Notes under the pieces: generated by a model
The model's input: the letters and a program-made list of their open reading frames with translations, nothing else
What the model was told of the DNA's origin: nothing
Databases searched by the model: none
Shown: positions 1 to 7,489 of the stretch, piece by piece
How the letters are laid out: each line of letters starts with the position of its first letter
Numbering within the stretch: the stretch's first letter is position 1
Program-made: the position numbers and the translations under genes
DNA from: a virus
Length of the DNA stretch: 64,000 nt
IMG/VR virus record: IMGVR_UViG_3300015371_000011
Span: 17,480 to 81,479 of that record
Strand: one strand, 5' to 3'

Positions 1-1484
1 TATGGCTTGCTGCTACTGCCACCTTCGCCCCTTGGCTGACTCCCACCAACTTGCCCTGGCCTGCCTTCATGGTCAGGAAATGAATACCGCTTCATGCCCT
101 GCAACTTGACACGCAATTTTTCTGGCAACTCGGCTATGGCCGCGTCACGGTTACGCCGCCACACGTCCATCAAGTACGCCTCCACGGCATTCTGAAACTC
201 GTGGCCCGTATTGACGCGTACCGATTGCGCAAACTCGGCGCTGAGCGGCCCTTGCTGCGCCTGTCTTTCTACGAGTTGCGTGAGCGCATCGCGCGCCGCC
301 GTGATGTAGGTACGCAGCGCTATGCTCAGGCGCACGGCGTCCTTGTTGTAGATGTCCTTGATTTGCTGGAAGTCGGTGCGGGATTCGGCGGCGGAGAATT
401 GTTGTTTAGAATGCCGCGGCGGTGCTTTGATTCGTGGCTGCGGGTCATAGCCCCATTCATGGATTGAATCGCCGTTTGTAAATATGTCACGCGCACTAAC
501 GCGCTTCATCAAGATTCTATACTTGCCATCAAACTGCGAATCTCCATGCTCCTTGGCGTACTCCCTATTGATCGTCACCCAATCGCCAGGATTGATAGCT
601 ATTTTCTGTTTCTCCTGTATCGGCAATGCCTTGAGCCTGTCCATTTCTTTAGAGATAAAATCGTAGTGTGCGCTGCTATTCTTACCGACTTGCTGCACGC
701 CTGGCGGCACCTTGCCATGCTTCAGGATATACGCCTTTTGCTTTTCGTAGTCCGTTATCAATTCTTCATTGGTTAGATTTTTCGGCACGGCGCGATAAAT
801 GGCTACCGTGGCGTTAGGCTTGCCATGCATGCTCTGGATAATCGCAATGGATTGTCTATCCATCGGATTACCGCCGCCGTAGTGGCCGTAATATTCAGCG
901 GCCTTTGGCCCATAAATATCTTCAGGATATGTGTTGGCTAAATCGTGCAGCGGCGAGCCACTATCGCGCATTGGCGCGGTATGTAACCCGCGATAATCTT
1001 CGCCTTCTTTACCTTTGCCCGGCTCGCCCGTTGGTGAGCATGAATTGTCTATGCCACCACCCTCGCCCGTCGGGCAAAACGCATAGCCCTTAACTTCGCG
1101 GTACTTGTCATACAACCTCAGCCCCACGCTGCCCGGCGTCATGTCCAGCGCGCCTAGCCACGGGTCGAGGGCGTCCATGTACGCCTTGCCTTGATTGTGC
1201 GCCGCAAACTCCCAGCTGTGCTCAAGCCGCATGGCCTCGCTGTAAGCCGTCTGTGCATCCACGCCCTGTTGCTCCAGCCACCACTGAAACTTGCGCCGCT
1301 TCTCTTCTAGGTTCGTGAAGTCAAAGCCCATCAGCGCCATGCGGTAGCCGTAGCCCTTGGCCGCGGTGGCGTAGGCGAAGCGCTCAGGCTTCTTCGGCAC
1401 CGCACGCAGTGGACGCTCCCGCTCAAGGCGCAACTGGCTAAGCTGAATCAGGCGGCTTAGAAATTGATTGCTGTCAGTCTGCAC
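1..1484 (-). CDS. Probable minor head protein with ADP-ribosyltransferase-like domain (partial, runs off left edge)
   Basis: The frame is open for 494 codons to the left edge, so the C-terminus is missing. The GTG start is the first start codon after an in-frame TAG and overlaps the end of the upstream gene. Residues 136-154 read FCPTGEGGGIDNSCSPTGE, a peptide that recurs exactly in the gene ending at 54276. The next roughly 190 residues contain IYRAVP, then GDWVTINREYAKEHG, then SIHEWGY. This is the Arg / Ser-Thr / Glu order of the ADP-ribosyltransferase fold. Its place downstream of the portal suggests an SPP1 gp7-like minor head protein carrying an effector domain that could be ejected with DNA. 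The coding call is firm; the ART assignment is by motif order only. Confidence 0.7.
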   Translation of the reverse strand, partial: MQTDSNQFLSRLIQLSQLRLERERPLRAVPKKPERFAYATAAKGYGYRMALMGFDFTNLEEKRRKFQWWLEQQGVDAQTAYSEAMRLEHSWEFAAHNQGKAYMDALDPWLGALDMTPGSVGLRLYDKYREVKGYAFCPTGEGGGIDNSCSPTGEPGKGKEGEDYRGLHTAPMRDSGSPLHDLANTYPEDIYGPKAAEYYGHYGGGNPMDRQSIAIIQSMHGKPNATVAIYRAVPKNLTNEELITDYEKQKAYILKHGKVPPGVQQVGKNSSAHYDFISKEMDRLKALPIQEKQKIAINPGDWVTINREYAKEHGDSQFDGKYRILMKRVSARDIFTNGDSIHEWGYDPQPRIKAPPRHSKQQFSAAESRTDFQQIKDIYNKDAVRLSIALRTYITAARDALTQLVERQAQQGPLSAEFAQSVRVNTGHEFQNAVEAYLMDVWRRNRDAAIAELPEKLRVKLQGMKRYSFPDHEGRPGQVGGSQPRGEGGSSSKP

Positions 1485-1686
1485 GTTTACTGAATTCTTC
1501 TTGCGGTATGATTTCCCGATAGCCTGCTATCGCCTGCTCATCATCATCTCTCAGCCATACCCTATCATGTCCTTCATCAAATCCGTGATAGGCGGGAAAT
1601 ACGCCAAACGTCACACCAGACCAATAATCGTCAGGGTCAAATGTCACACGCACAAAACACTTGCACGTGTGACAAATAACCAGCAT
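1474..1686 (-). CDS. Small hypothetical protein, 70 aa
   Basis: I do not recognise this protein. It starts with ATG one base after the stop of the preceding gene and overlaps the next gene by 11 bases, as expected for this polycistronic unit. A CHTCKC pair near the N-terminus is followed by an acidic, aromatic-rich stretch. It has no signal peptide or membrane segment. Its position in the head-gene operon suggests a virion or head-assembly accessory role, but nothing in the sequence proves it. Confidence 0.6.
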   Translation of the reverse strand: MLVICHTCKCFVRVTFDPDDYWSGVTFGVFPAYHGFDEGHDRVWLRDDDEQAIAGYREIIPQEEFSKRAD

Positions 1687-1687
1687 G

Positions 1688-1911
1688 TCACGCCGTGGGC
1701 GTCACGTTGTGCTTATCGCTTAGCCGCTGCAGATTGGCCGTCATGTCGGCGATTGTCTGCGTGGCGTCGGCCTTCTCCTCGTCCGTGCTGGCCGGGTCGT
1801 CCAGTACCGCCTGAGCCGAGACTATAACAGCCTGAAAATGATTAGCCTGTTTTTGCCACTGCGCCCCTGCCTTACCGTGTCCTGCTGGTCATCCATGTCA
1901 TACGGGTTCAC
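1688..1911 (-). pseudogene. Small head-operon gene split by an apparent one-base frameshift
   Basis: A GTG start overlaps the preceding stop (GTGA) and opens a frame MNPYDMDDQQDTVRQG that hits a TAG after about 29 codons. A clearly coding stretch follows in another frame, from AQWQKQANHFQAV through LDDPASTDEEKADATQT to the TGA just before the next ATG, and it has no start codon of its own. Adding one G to the G4 run (plus-strand C4 at 1864-1867) joins the two frames into one protein of about 74 aa. The simplest reading is a homopolymer undercall, though a real frameshift cannot be excluded. The function is unknown; the protein is hydrophilic and helical. Confidence 0.6.
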
Positions 1912-2087
1912 GGTTTAATCGTCGTCGAAGTCCCAATCACCTTTGCCGCTTTTCTTGCCGCTGCTCTTCTTATCGCTCTTGGACGAAGGCTTCTCTCGCC
2001 TTTCTTCTTTCTCCTCATCTTCTTCTTCCTCTCGTCGGGGTGTTGTGCCATAAAATCCTCCGGGTTAATGGTTATTATTCTGCGCAT
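1908..2087 (-). CDS. Small charged protein, reading frame uncertain
   Basis: The ATG chosen (MRRIITINPEDFMAQHPDE...) lies just after the preceding stop. A second ATG at 2051 has a GGAGG five bases upstream. As written, the frame continues into a very basic tail and stops at 1908. With one extra C in the CCCC run after MAQH, the tail would instead be acidic and lysine-rich, ending in GKGDWDFDDD and a TAA at 1915. I think the second version is more natural, and it is the same kind of homopolymer error seen in the next gene. The function is unknown. Confidence 0.4.
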   Translation of the reverse strand: MRRIITINPEDFMAQHPDERKKKMRRKKKGERSLRPRAIRRAAARKAAKVIGTSTTIKP

Positions 2088-2091
2088 CACG

Positions 2092-2391
2092 CTACCACCC
2101 ATGCTTTTCTATTTTCTCTTTTACTTCCAATGCCGTGCCTTCAATGATGATCGGTTTGCCCTTATCCACGGTAATCGTGAGTTTTACGCGGTCGGTATGC
2201 CAAATTGGCGGAACTAAATCATGCGGTGCCACTTGAAACACCGTACCCGAATACGGCGATGTATACGTCTTGCCCTTTATTTTGTAAGTGGACCACACTT
2301 CGCGTGACGGCCAATATTCCGCACGCATCTTTGTCTTGTGCTGCGGCGTGACTTGCACAATCTGCGACACAAGCCGTTTCGGTTTAGCCAC
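2092..2391 (-). CDS. Hypothetical protein, 99 aa
   Basis: This follows the portal gene with an 8-base overlap. The protein begins MAKPKRLVSQIVQV, contains a beta-rich stretch (WSTYKIKGKTYTSPYSGTV, then KLTITVDKGKP) and ends in a short helix (LEVKEKIEKHGW). I do not recognise a family. Its position directly after the portal suggests a small structural or assembly protein of the head. Confidence 0.6.
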   Translation of the reverse strand: MAKPKRLVSQIVQVTPQHKTKMRAEYWPSREVWSTYKIKGKTYTSPYSGTVFQVAPHDLVPPIWHTDRVKLTITVDKGKPIIIEGTALEVKEKIEKHGW

Positions 2392-3946
2392 GCAAACTCT
2401 CCACGTACTCTATCAACTGCGCCTCTTGCTCCGCACTAAATGATTGCTTATCCGCCGTGGGCTTAGGCGGCTGATTGCCGTTGCCATTGCCGCTAGCCTT
2501 GGGCACCTGTGGCCCTGCACCATTACCATTAGCCGTGGGCTGTCCGAGTGCCATTGGCCCGCCAGCCTTGGCCATCTCTAACTCGTTGTCCATGTTGGCC
2601 TGGTCTATCTCTGCCTGCTGGTCGGTAATCTCTTGCGGTAGCGGCTCGAAATTAATCAAATCGCGCAGCTTGCCCTCGTCCTCTGGGCCCTTGGTGAGCG
2701 CGCCGGCCGATAGGCCCATCAAGAATAACTCGAATTGGCGCTGGCGTGCCTCTTCTGTGACTTCCTTGAATTTAAACAGCGGGTACATGCCGTGCTCAAT
2801 GTCATAATTGAAATCGAGTAGCGGCTTGACTAGCTGCTCGTTGATGACGGTCTCTATATCACGCCGCAGTTGATTCAAGATCCACAGAAACGCGTCAAAC
2901 TCCTTTACCGCACGCGCGAAACTACCCGTCTGTTGCTCGCCGCTTAAACCCATCAATCCAGGCATCATTATGGCCACGCGTATGAGCTGGTCATAATAGT
3001 CCAGCGCGGGCATGAAGGCTTCGCCCGCACGCTGTGGCGGTTGTAATAGCTGCAGCACTATGGCTTCGGGCAGGATGATGCCGCTACGCGTTTGCAAGTT
3101 TTTCAAGAATTGCTCCAGGTCGTAGCGCTGATCGTCGTCAATTATGCCTTTGTATGTGGCTGTGGCTATCGGCTCGGCGTAGCGCTCTAATGCAATCGGC
3201 AGCATGCGCATCACGTTATCCTTGCACCAGTAGGCGCGGTATGCGGCCCTTAAGTCTGATTCGCCGTAATAATTGCCAAATGTGCCGTTATGACTGTAGA
3301 TGATAAACTTCCAGGCCGGCATCTTAACCATGTTTTGCCAGACGCCGTTTTGGGTCAGGTCGCCTGCGCTATCCATCTCGAATTCAATGTCGTCAGGCGG
3401 ACGCGTCTTTAGATCCTTAACGCCCCACATACCCTCAAACGGGCCATAGTCTATCTTCCAATAGACTTGCTCCGTGACCGAGTAGCCGTAGACCATAGCC
3501 GTCATGATGTCTAATAGCTTCGATTCGAAACTACCCTTCATCTCATTAAGGTTGAATTCGGCAAAGTCGGTATATTCATCCACCGCCTTGTCAGTCTCCT
3601 GGTCAGGCAACTCAGGCTTGCGTATCTCATAGCCCGTGCTTAGCACCGCATATTTCTTGGCGTTGAGCGCGGCTTTGACCTGCTCATCTTCAAGGTACAT
3701 TTTGCGATATATGCGGATGCCCTTGCGGTTGGCCAGCTCATCGGGATTGTACGGCGTGGGCGTGAAACTGTTGCGCATGCCGCCGAGCACCGACACGCCG
3801 AAGTAACTCCCCGCGCTCGATACCACGCCCGCCTTGGGCACCGCAGGCTGTGTTGACTGGTACGTGGCTGGCACAGGCGGCGATTTTTGCCGTTTTTGGC
3901 CTGATTTTGCTATTACTTTAGGCTTTGGTTTAGCTCTTTTTGCCAT
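2384..3946 (-). CDS. Portal protein, Mu gp29-like (DUF935 family)
   Basis: The portal forms the dodecameric ring through which DNA enters and leaves the capsid. The 520-aa product has the layout of the DUF935 family: a basic low-complexity N-terminus, then IRIYRKMYLEDEQVKAALNAKKYAVLSTGYEI, where repeated capsid and fusion segments begin, then the wing/stem region with RAAYRAYWCKDNVM and MMPGLMGLSGEQQTGSFARA, and a Q/N/G-rich C-terminal tail. The length is normal for the family. The gene lies downstream of the large terminase, with two small genes between them, and before the minor head gene, the standard order of a head module. Start and stop are clear. Confidence 0.88.
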   Translation of the reverse strand: MAKRAKPKPKVIAKSGQKRQKSPPVPATYQSTQPAVPKAGVVSSAGSYFGVSVLGGMRNSFTPTPYNPDELANRKGIRIYRKMYLEDEQVKAALNAKKYAVLSTGYEIRKPELPDQETDKAVDEYTDFAEFNLNEMKGSFESKLLDIMTAMVYGYSVTEQVYWKIDYGPFEGMWGVKDLKTRPPDDIEFEMDSAGDLTQNGVWQNMVKMPAWKFIIYSHNGTFGNYYGESDLRAAYRAYWCKDNVMRMLPIALERYAEPIATATYKGIIDDDQRYDLEQFLKNLQTRSGIILPEAIVLQLLQPPQRAGEAFMPALDYYDQLIRVAIMMPGLMGLSGEQQTGSFARAVKEFDAFLWILNQLRRDIETVINEQLVKPLLDFNYDIEHGMYPLFKFKEVTEEARQRQFELFLMGLSAGALTKGPEDEGKLRDLINFEPLPQEITDQQAEIDQANMDNELEMAKAGGPMALGQPTANGNGAGPQVPKASGNGNGNQPPKPTADKQSFSAEQEAQLIEYVESLRG

Positions 3947-4015
3947 TTGCGGCTATTTACCTATTGAAACGTGACTTTTGGGTTGTGTATAAGTATAAAT
4001 TAGGGTTGCGAACCC

Positions 4016-4110
4016 AAGGCGGAGCGGTCAGCGGGAGACAGGGGCCGGGCGAACGATAAGCGCCGATTAAATACAGGCCGTCTCATAGGACACTTTGGCC
4101 GCTCCGCCTT
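4016..4110. repeat. 12-bp perfect inverted repeat with 71-base loop in the gap before the portal gene
   Basis: AAGGCGGAGCGG at 4016-4027 is repeated in inverted form as CCGCTCCGCCTT at 4099-4110. A small hairpin, GGGTT/AACCC, lies beside it at 4003-4015. Together they fill most of the 164-base gap between the stop of the 67-aa gene and the portal start. No U-run follows, so it is not a standard terminator. It may be a transcript-processing or RNA structural element, or a packaging-related site. Confidence 0.5.
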
Positions 4111-4314
4111 TCACATCCACTTCTCCTGCCTTTGCATGAACGCATCCTCACTGCCGCATAGCATGATATACTCATCCGCCTCTTGTGAAAACATGAATTT
4201 TGCCACCTGCTTGTCCACGCCGTAGATATTGCCGTTCTCGTCGGGCATCGTGCGGTCAATATAGTCCAGCGCGGATTCAATAAAGCGAAATGAAAAACAG
4301 GATCGGGTCAGCAT
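4111..4314 (-). CDS. Hypothetical protein, 67 aa
   Basis: The ATG overlaps the TGA of the upstream sigma-like gene. The protein reads FIESALDYIDRTMPDENGNIYGVDKQ followed by a mostly helical segment and ends EKWM. I do not recognise a family and see no membrane segment or metal site. It belongs to the terminase-portal unit and may be an assembly accessory. Confidence 0.55.
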   Translation of the reverse strand: MLTRSCFSFRFIESALDYIDRTMPDENGNIYGVDKQVAKFMFSQEADEYIMLCGSEDAFMQRQEKWM

Positions 4315-4631
4315 GGCAATCCTCTACTCACAAGCCACTGCCGTGCTTCGGTGTGCCGTTTCAACTGCACATCTTTATAACGCTTAGGTGCACACGCATT
4401 TAGCATCTCATATGCTTGCCTAACGACCTCGCGCTCGATTATTTCAAACTCGCTGCCATTAAAGTATTTGGCCAATTCATTACGGTCACGAAACCGATAG
4501 AGCATCTTTTGTGCTAGTTGCCGTATGCGTTCGCTTGTTACGCCGAATTGCTGCCCCACTTCGTCCAGACCGTGACCTTCTAAATAAACCATGCGTAAAA
4601 TGACTAAGCTGCGAGCAAAGAATAAATCCAC
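4308..4631 (-). CDS. Sigma-70 region 4-like helix-turn-helix protein
   Basis: The 107-aa product contains GLDEVGQQFGVTSERIRQLAQKML followed by a basic RFRDRN, very close to the region 4 helix-turn-helix of sigma-70 factors (LEEIG..FGVTRERIRQIE..AL.KLR). There is no region 2, so it cannot be a full sigma factor. It lies between the large terminase and the portal. It might bind the -35 element or the beta flap to control late transcription, or act as a DNA-binding packaging factor. The start is GTG, since no ATG lies at the proper place. Confidence 0.65.
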   Translation of the reverse strand: MDLFFARSLVILRMVYLEGHGLDEVGQQFGVTSERIRQLAQKMLYRFRDRNELAKYFNGSEFEIIEREVVRQAYEMLNACAPKRYKDVQLKRHTEARQWLVSRGLPC

Positions 4632-4635
4632 CTGA

Positions 4636-7101
4636 TTACCAATCCGGCCGTAGCCGCTCGCCTACCATGAATATGGCCTTAGTGTTTATTGGCGGCACGC
4701 CAGTCAGCTCGTTGAAGGCGCCCGTGCAGGCGTCTACGATGTCGTCATGGCCGCCGCCTGGAAATAACTGAAACTCATCCAGCGCGTCTTTATTCCAGTG
4801 CGCAGCGAGCATATGGACATTGCCCGCTTCCGCCTGTGACGCTAGTGCGTTGGCTCTGATCTCTTTCGGCCCTGTCACCTTATCACCCTTGAAATCGTAG
4901 CCGGCGAGAAATGACGTATAGTCCGCAATCACCTTAACGCCGCTGTTATGGACAGCAAAATCTTTAACGGTAAAACTATGGCCACCGTCCACCGTTAAAC
5001 ATCGACACGGAAGCGTTTCTCCCTGTTTAACGATTTCAATGATCGGATCGGCTATATGATTCTCAAAAAATCGCTCCCTAGTTTGTGCATGATCCAATAG
5101 CAATCCAGCCTTCTTGCCGTAAACAGGGATTTGTTCGCAGAATCGAGCCTGCCCATCATTGCTCTTTCGTATTTCTAAGCGGTACATCGTCTGACGACGT
5201 TCTCTAAATTGTTTGTCTCGATAAACCCGCTCTCGAATCACAGATGGAATCCCAAATCTCAACAACAAATGACGGACACCGTGAAGCAATGCATAGCTTG
5301 TCCCATAAAACTCAATGCTCAGCCCATTGCCATAATAAATTGAGCCATCGGTAGCGAAATATGCTCCTAAAAAATGCGCTACTAAATCATTCGGCGCATT
5401 GAACACCCATTGCGGGACGACCTTTGTTTCTGTGCGCTTGCCAGCTAAGTCTACATTGCGCAACCAATCACGCACTCCACCTGATAACTTGCAATGCCAA
5501 TGTTGTGAGCCAGCCCATCTTGTTTTAAACCCAAGCACTTCAGCACAATGATTTATGTCTTCTTTAAGAATCATATCTGAGCAGGTAATCATCGCGTGAA
5601 TAGATGAGCCGTCAGCTACATAAGTGCAGCATCCGTCGCCAACAAAATATCCAGCTAAGCGAAACTCCTCGGCGATACGAGATGATACACCCTGAATTTC
5701 TGGCCGTGACGTTAATCCAAGACTCTGTCCGACTTTTAACAATCCCGCTTTGATCCAGCCGGTTGGCGTAAGAAATGGATGCTCCAATGCTGCCGTCACC
5801 GAGCGACCACTTTCTGTCTTAATGGTGACAACAGTTAATTCGCCCTGTTCATGCACTTTGGAGACAATTCGCCTCTGACCGTACCCATCAATGATAGAAT
5901 CATTAACGCGAATTTCTTTTAACGGCTTGATTGAGCCGTCCGCCATTAAAACTTCCTCTTCTTCCCAAATAGGCGAACCCGGTTCTTGCTCCATGCGGAT
6001 AGCCACATTACCGTAATTCTGTCGGTCAGTCTGCGCCGTCTGCATAATGAGTTGATCGACTTTATGCGGGCTGATTCTTTGGCGCTGAATGTCGGCTATG
6101 AAATACTCCCTGCCATACTGGCCCACAAGCGCACCCACGGTATAGTCAGGGTCGTTACCTTCTTTCGGCTCCGTTGCGGCACAATCCCAATACCGTACGA
6201 ATCGCACGCCTTGGACGGGCAGCACCTGCGCAATCTTAAACCAATGGCGCATAAACTTACCCGCCGCCTGTGCCTCCCAGTCGCCATTCATCACTTGCGC
6301 ACGCAGTATCGGGTCAAGGTGGCTCAGGCTGGATTCATACTCTGCAACATTAGCGGTGGGATTGTCGCGGATGCTGGCGGGAATAAATACTGGCGCGTTA
6401 GGATCGCCACGACGGTACGGATCAACGAAATGCTCTTTGGTCCACAGCCGTCCTTCGCCTATTGGGTTTGATGCCGAGCGCACACGGAGCGGTAGCGGAT
6501 TGCCTTCGCTTTTACGTAGCCAACCAAACGGGAATTCATATTGCTGCTTTTTGAACTGAGTAACCTCATCAAACGCTACGTATGTCCAGTTGACGCCCGT
6601 ATACTGATATTTGTCTCTATCAGTATCCATAAAACCAAACGTCACCGTGGCACCACTGGGAAACTCATAGCGATTCTTTTCATCTTTCCACTTGGCGTCG
6701 GTATCGCTCAGCCACTTATGTGCAAGGTCCAGTATGGCTTCAGGCTTATTTAACTCCTTGAATGTGCGCCGAATGATAAGCGCGTTGTAATTCGGCTGGT
6801 CAGCAAACTGTAACGCAGCCGCGAGCAGCGCCCAGCTTTTGCCCCCGAATCCTGCCCCGCCATAGAAGGCTTCCTTACAATCGAGCTTTAGAAACTCTTC
6901 CTGCTTAGGAAACGGCGTCATCTTGATGTACTTATTCAACCGCGGCTTCAGTTGGCCATCTGCCGTCAATATGCACGTCGGCGGGATGAGCGGCAGCCAT
7001 GGCTCTAGCACCGCCTTCTTGGCATCCTCTGCGCTCTTGAAGCGTGCAGCAAAGTCGCGGCTTACTGCGGCCCAGTCTATTTGCTCAGCGGTCAAACCCA
7101 T
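4636..7101 (-). CDS. terL: Large terminase subunit containing an intein
   Basis: This is the ATP-driven DNA packaging motor and nuclease. After removal of the intein the protein is about 478 aa, normal for the family. Walker A is GGAGFGGKS (residues 81-89) and Walker B is YVAFDEV (174-180). The RNase H-like nuclease has RYWDCAATEP and a later GGGHDDIVDA. The intein occupies residues 377-719, within EQEPGS|SGVK of the nuclease domain. The ATG at 7101 was chosen over the GTG two codons upstream. The start overlaps the preceding small gene by 17 bases, and those bases fall in a 17-bp direct repeat shared with that gene's start. Confidence 0.95.
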   Translation of the reverse strand: MGLTAEQIDWAAVSRDFAARFKSAEDAKKAVLEPWLPLIPPTCILTADGQLKPRLNKYIKMTPFPKQEEFLKLDCKEAFYGGAGFGGKSWALLAAALQFADQPNYNALIIRRTFKELNKPEAILDLAHKWLSDTDAKWKDEKNRYEFPSGATVTFGFMDTDRDKYQYTGVNWTYVAFDEVTQFKKQQYEFPFGWLRKSEGNPLPLRVRSASNPIGEGRLWTKEHFVDPYRRGDPNAPVFIPASIRDNPTANVAEYESSLSHLDPILRAQVMNGDWEAQAAGKFMRHWFKIAQVLPVQGVRFVRYWDCAATEPKEGNDPDYTVGALVGQYGREYFIADIQRQRISPHKVDQLIMQTAQTDRQNYGNVAIRMEQEPGSPIWEEEEVLMADGSIKPLKEIRVNDSIIDGYGQRRIVSKVHEQGELTVVTIKTESGRSVTAALEHPFLTPTGWIKAGLLKVGQSLGLTSRPEIQGVSSRIAEEFRLAGYFVGDGCCTYVADGSSIHAMITCSDMILKEDINHCAEVLGFKTRWAGSQHWHCKLSGGVRDWLRNVDLAGKRTETKVVPQWVFNAPNDLVAHFLGAYFATDGSIYYGNGLSIEFYGTSYALLHGVRHLLLRFGIPSVIRERVYRDKQFRERRQTMYRLEIRKSNDGQARFCEQIPVYGKKAGLLLDHAQTRERFFENHIADPIIEIVKQGETLPCRCLTVDGGHSFTVKDFAVHNSGVKVIADYTSFLAGYDFKGDKVTGPKEIRANALASQAEAGNVHMLAAHWNKDALDEFQLFPGGGHDDIVDACTGAFNELTGVPPINTKAIFMVGERLRPDW
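4945..5973 (-). mobile_element. TerL intein, N-terminal proline, LAGLIDADG endonuclease
   Basis: The 343-codon insertion starts PIWEEEEVLMADG and ends SFTVKDFAVHN before the extein serine. Taking proline as residue 1 leaves the conserved terminase string EQEPGSSG intact and puts the block A glycine at position 13, as in other inteins. Block B is LEHPFLTPTGW. Block F has a cysteine in CRCLTV, at the position used as nucleophile in class 3 inteins. Two LAGLIDADG motifs, LAGYFVGDG and LGAYFATDG, mark a homing endonuclease. The absence of a nucleophile at position 1 implies a non-classical splicing route. Confidence 0.9.
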
Positions 7102-7482
7102 GCGCACAACTCAAATACTGCAATAGATCAGCAATGTTATGCTTGCCTGACTCGCAAAAATGACAGGATACCTGCGCTTCCAAGTCATCTGATAACGTCA
7201 AAATCTTACCATCCTTAACCGAGCCCTCTTTATTGACCTCACCAAAAATCAACCCTACACCCTTGAAATCACCCGTACACCGACACGCCTCATATGCACG
7301 CATACCGTTATAAGCCACTCTCATGTGTCCTAACTCTTTGCCGAAACATTGCGTTACGGTCCAGAAAATACCATCGCGCCCGCCGTCCGGCTTCCAAAAC
7401 TGAAACAATGTATTTCGTGGAGCGATGTGCTGGTTTTTAATCGCAGCATCTAAAATCCCACCATTTATTTGCTCAGCGGTCA
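7078..7482. repeat. 17-bp direct repeats flanking a small gene next to terL
   Basis: TATTTGCTCAGCGGTCA occurs at 7078-7094 and again at 7466-7482. On the minus strand each copy encodes the LTAEQI segment near the start of a gene: terL in one case and the 134-aa cysteine-rich gene in the other. The repeats bracket almost exactly that small gene, as if it had been inserted at the terL start and duplicated the site. Confidence 0.8.
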
Positions 7483-7489
7483 GAGTCAT
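7085..7489 (-). CDS. Cysteine-rich hypothetical protein, 134 aa
   Basis: The ATG overlaps the stop of the methyltransferase gene upstream. The N-terminus MTLTAEQIN mimics the TerL N-terminus MGLTAEQID because both lie in a 17-bp direct repeat. The body has YEACRCTGDFKGVG and CHFCESGKHNIADL, which could bind a metal. I do not recognise a family. It ends 17 bases inside terL. Confidence 0.65.
   Translation of the reverse strand: MTLTAEQINGGILDAAIKNQHIAPRNTLFQFWKPDGGRDGIFWTVTQCFGKELGHMRVAYNGMRAYEACRCTGDFKGVGLIFGEVNKEGSVKDGKILTLSDDLEAQVSCHFCESGKHNIADLLQYLSCAHGFDR

Noticed and set aside
5986-6471. A 161-codon plus-strand open frame over the terminase
   Set aside because: It is antisense to the ATPase/nuclease region, without a ribosome site or domain.
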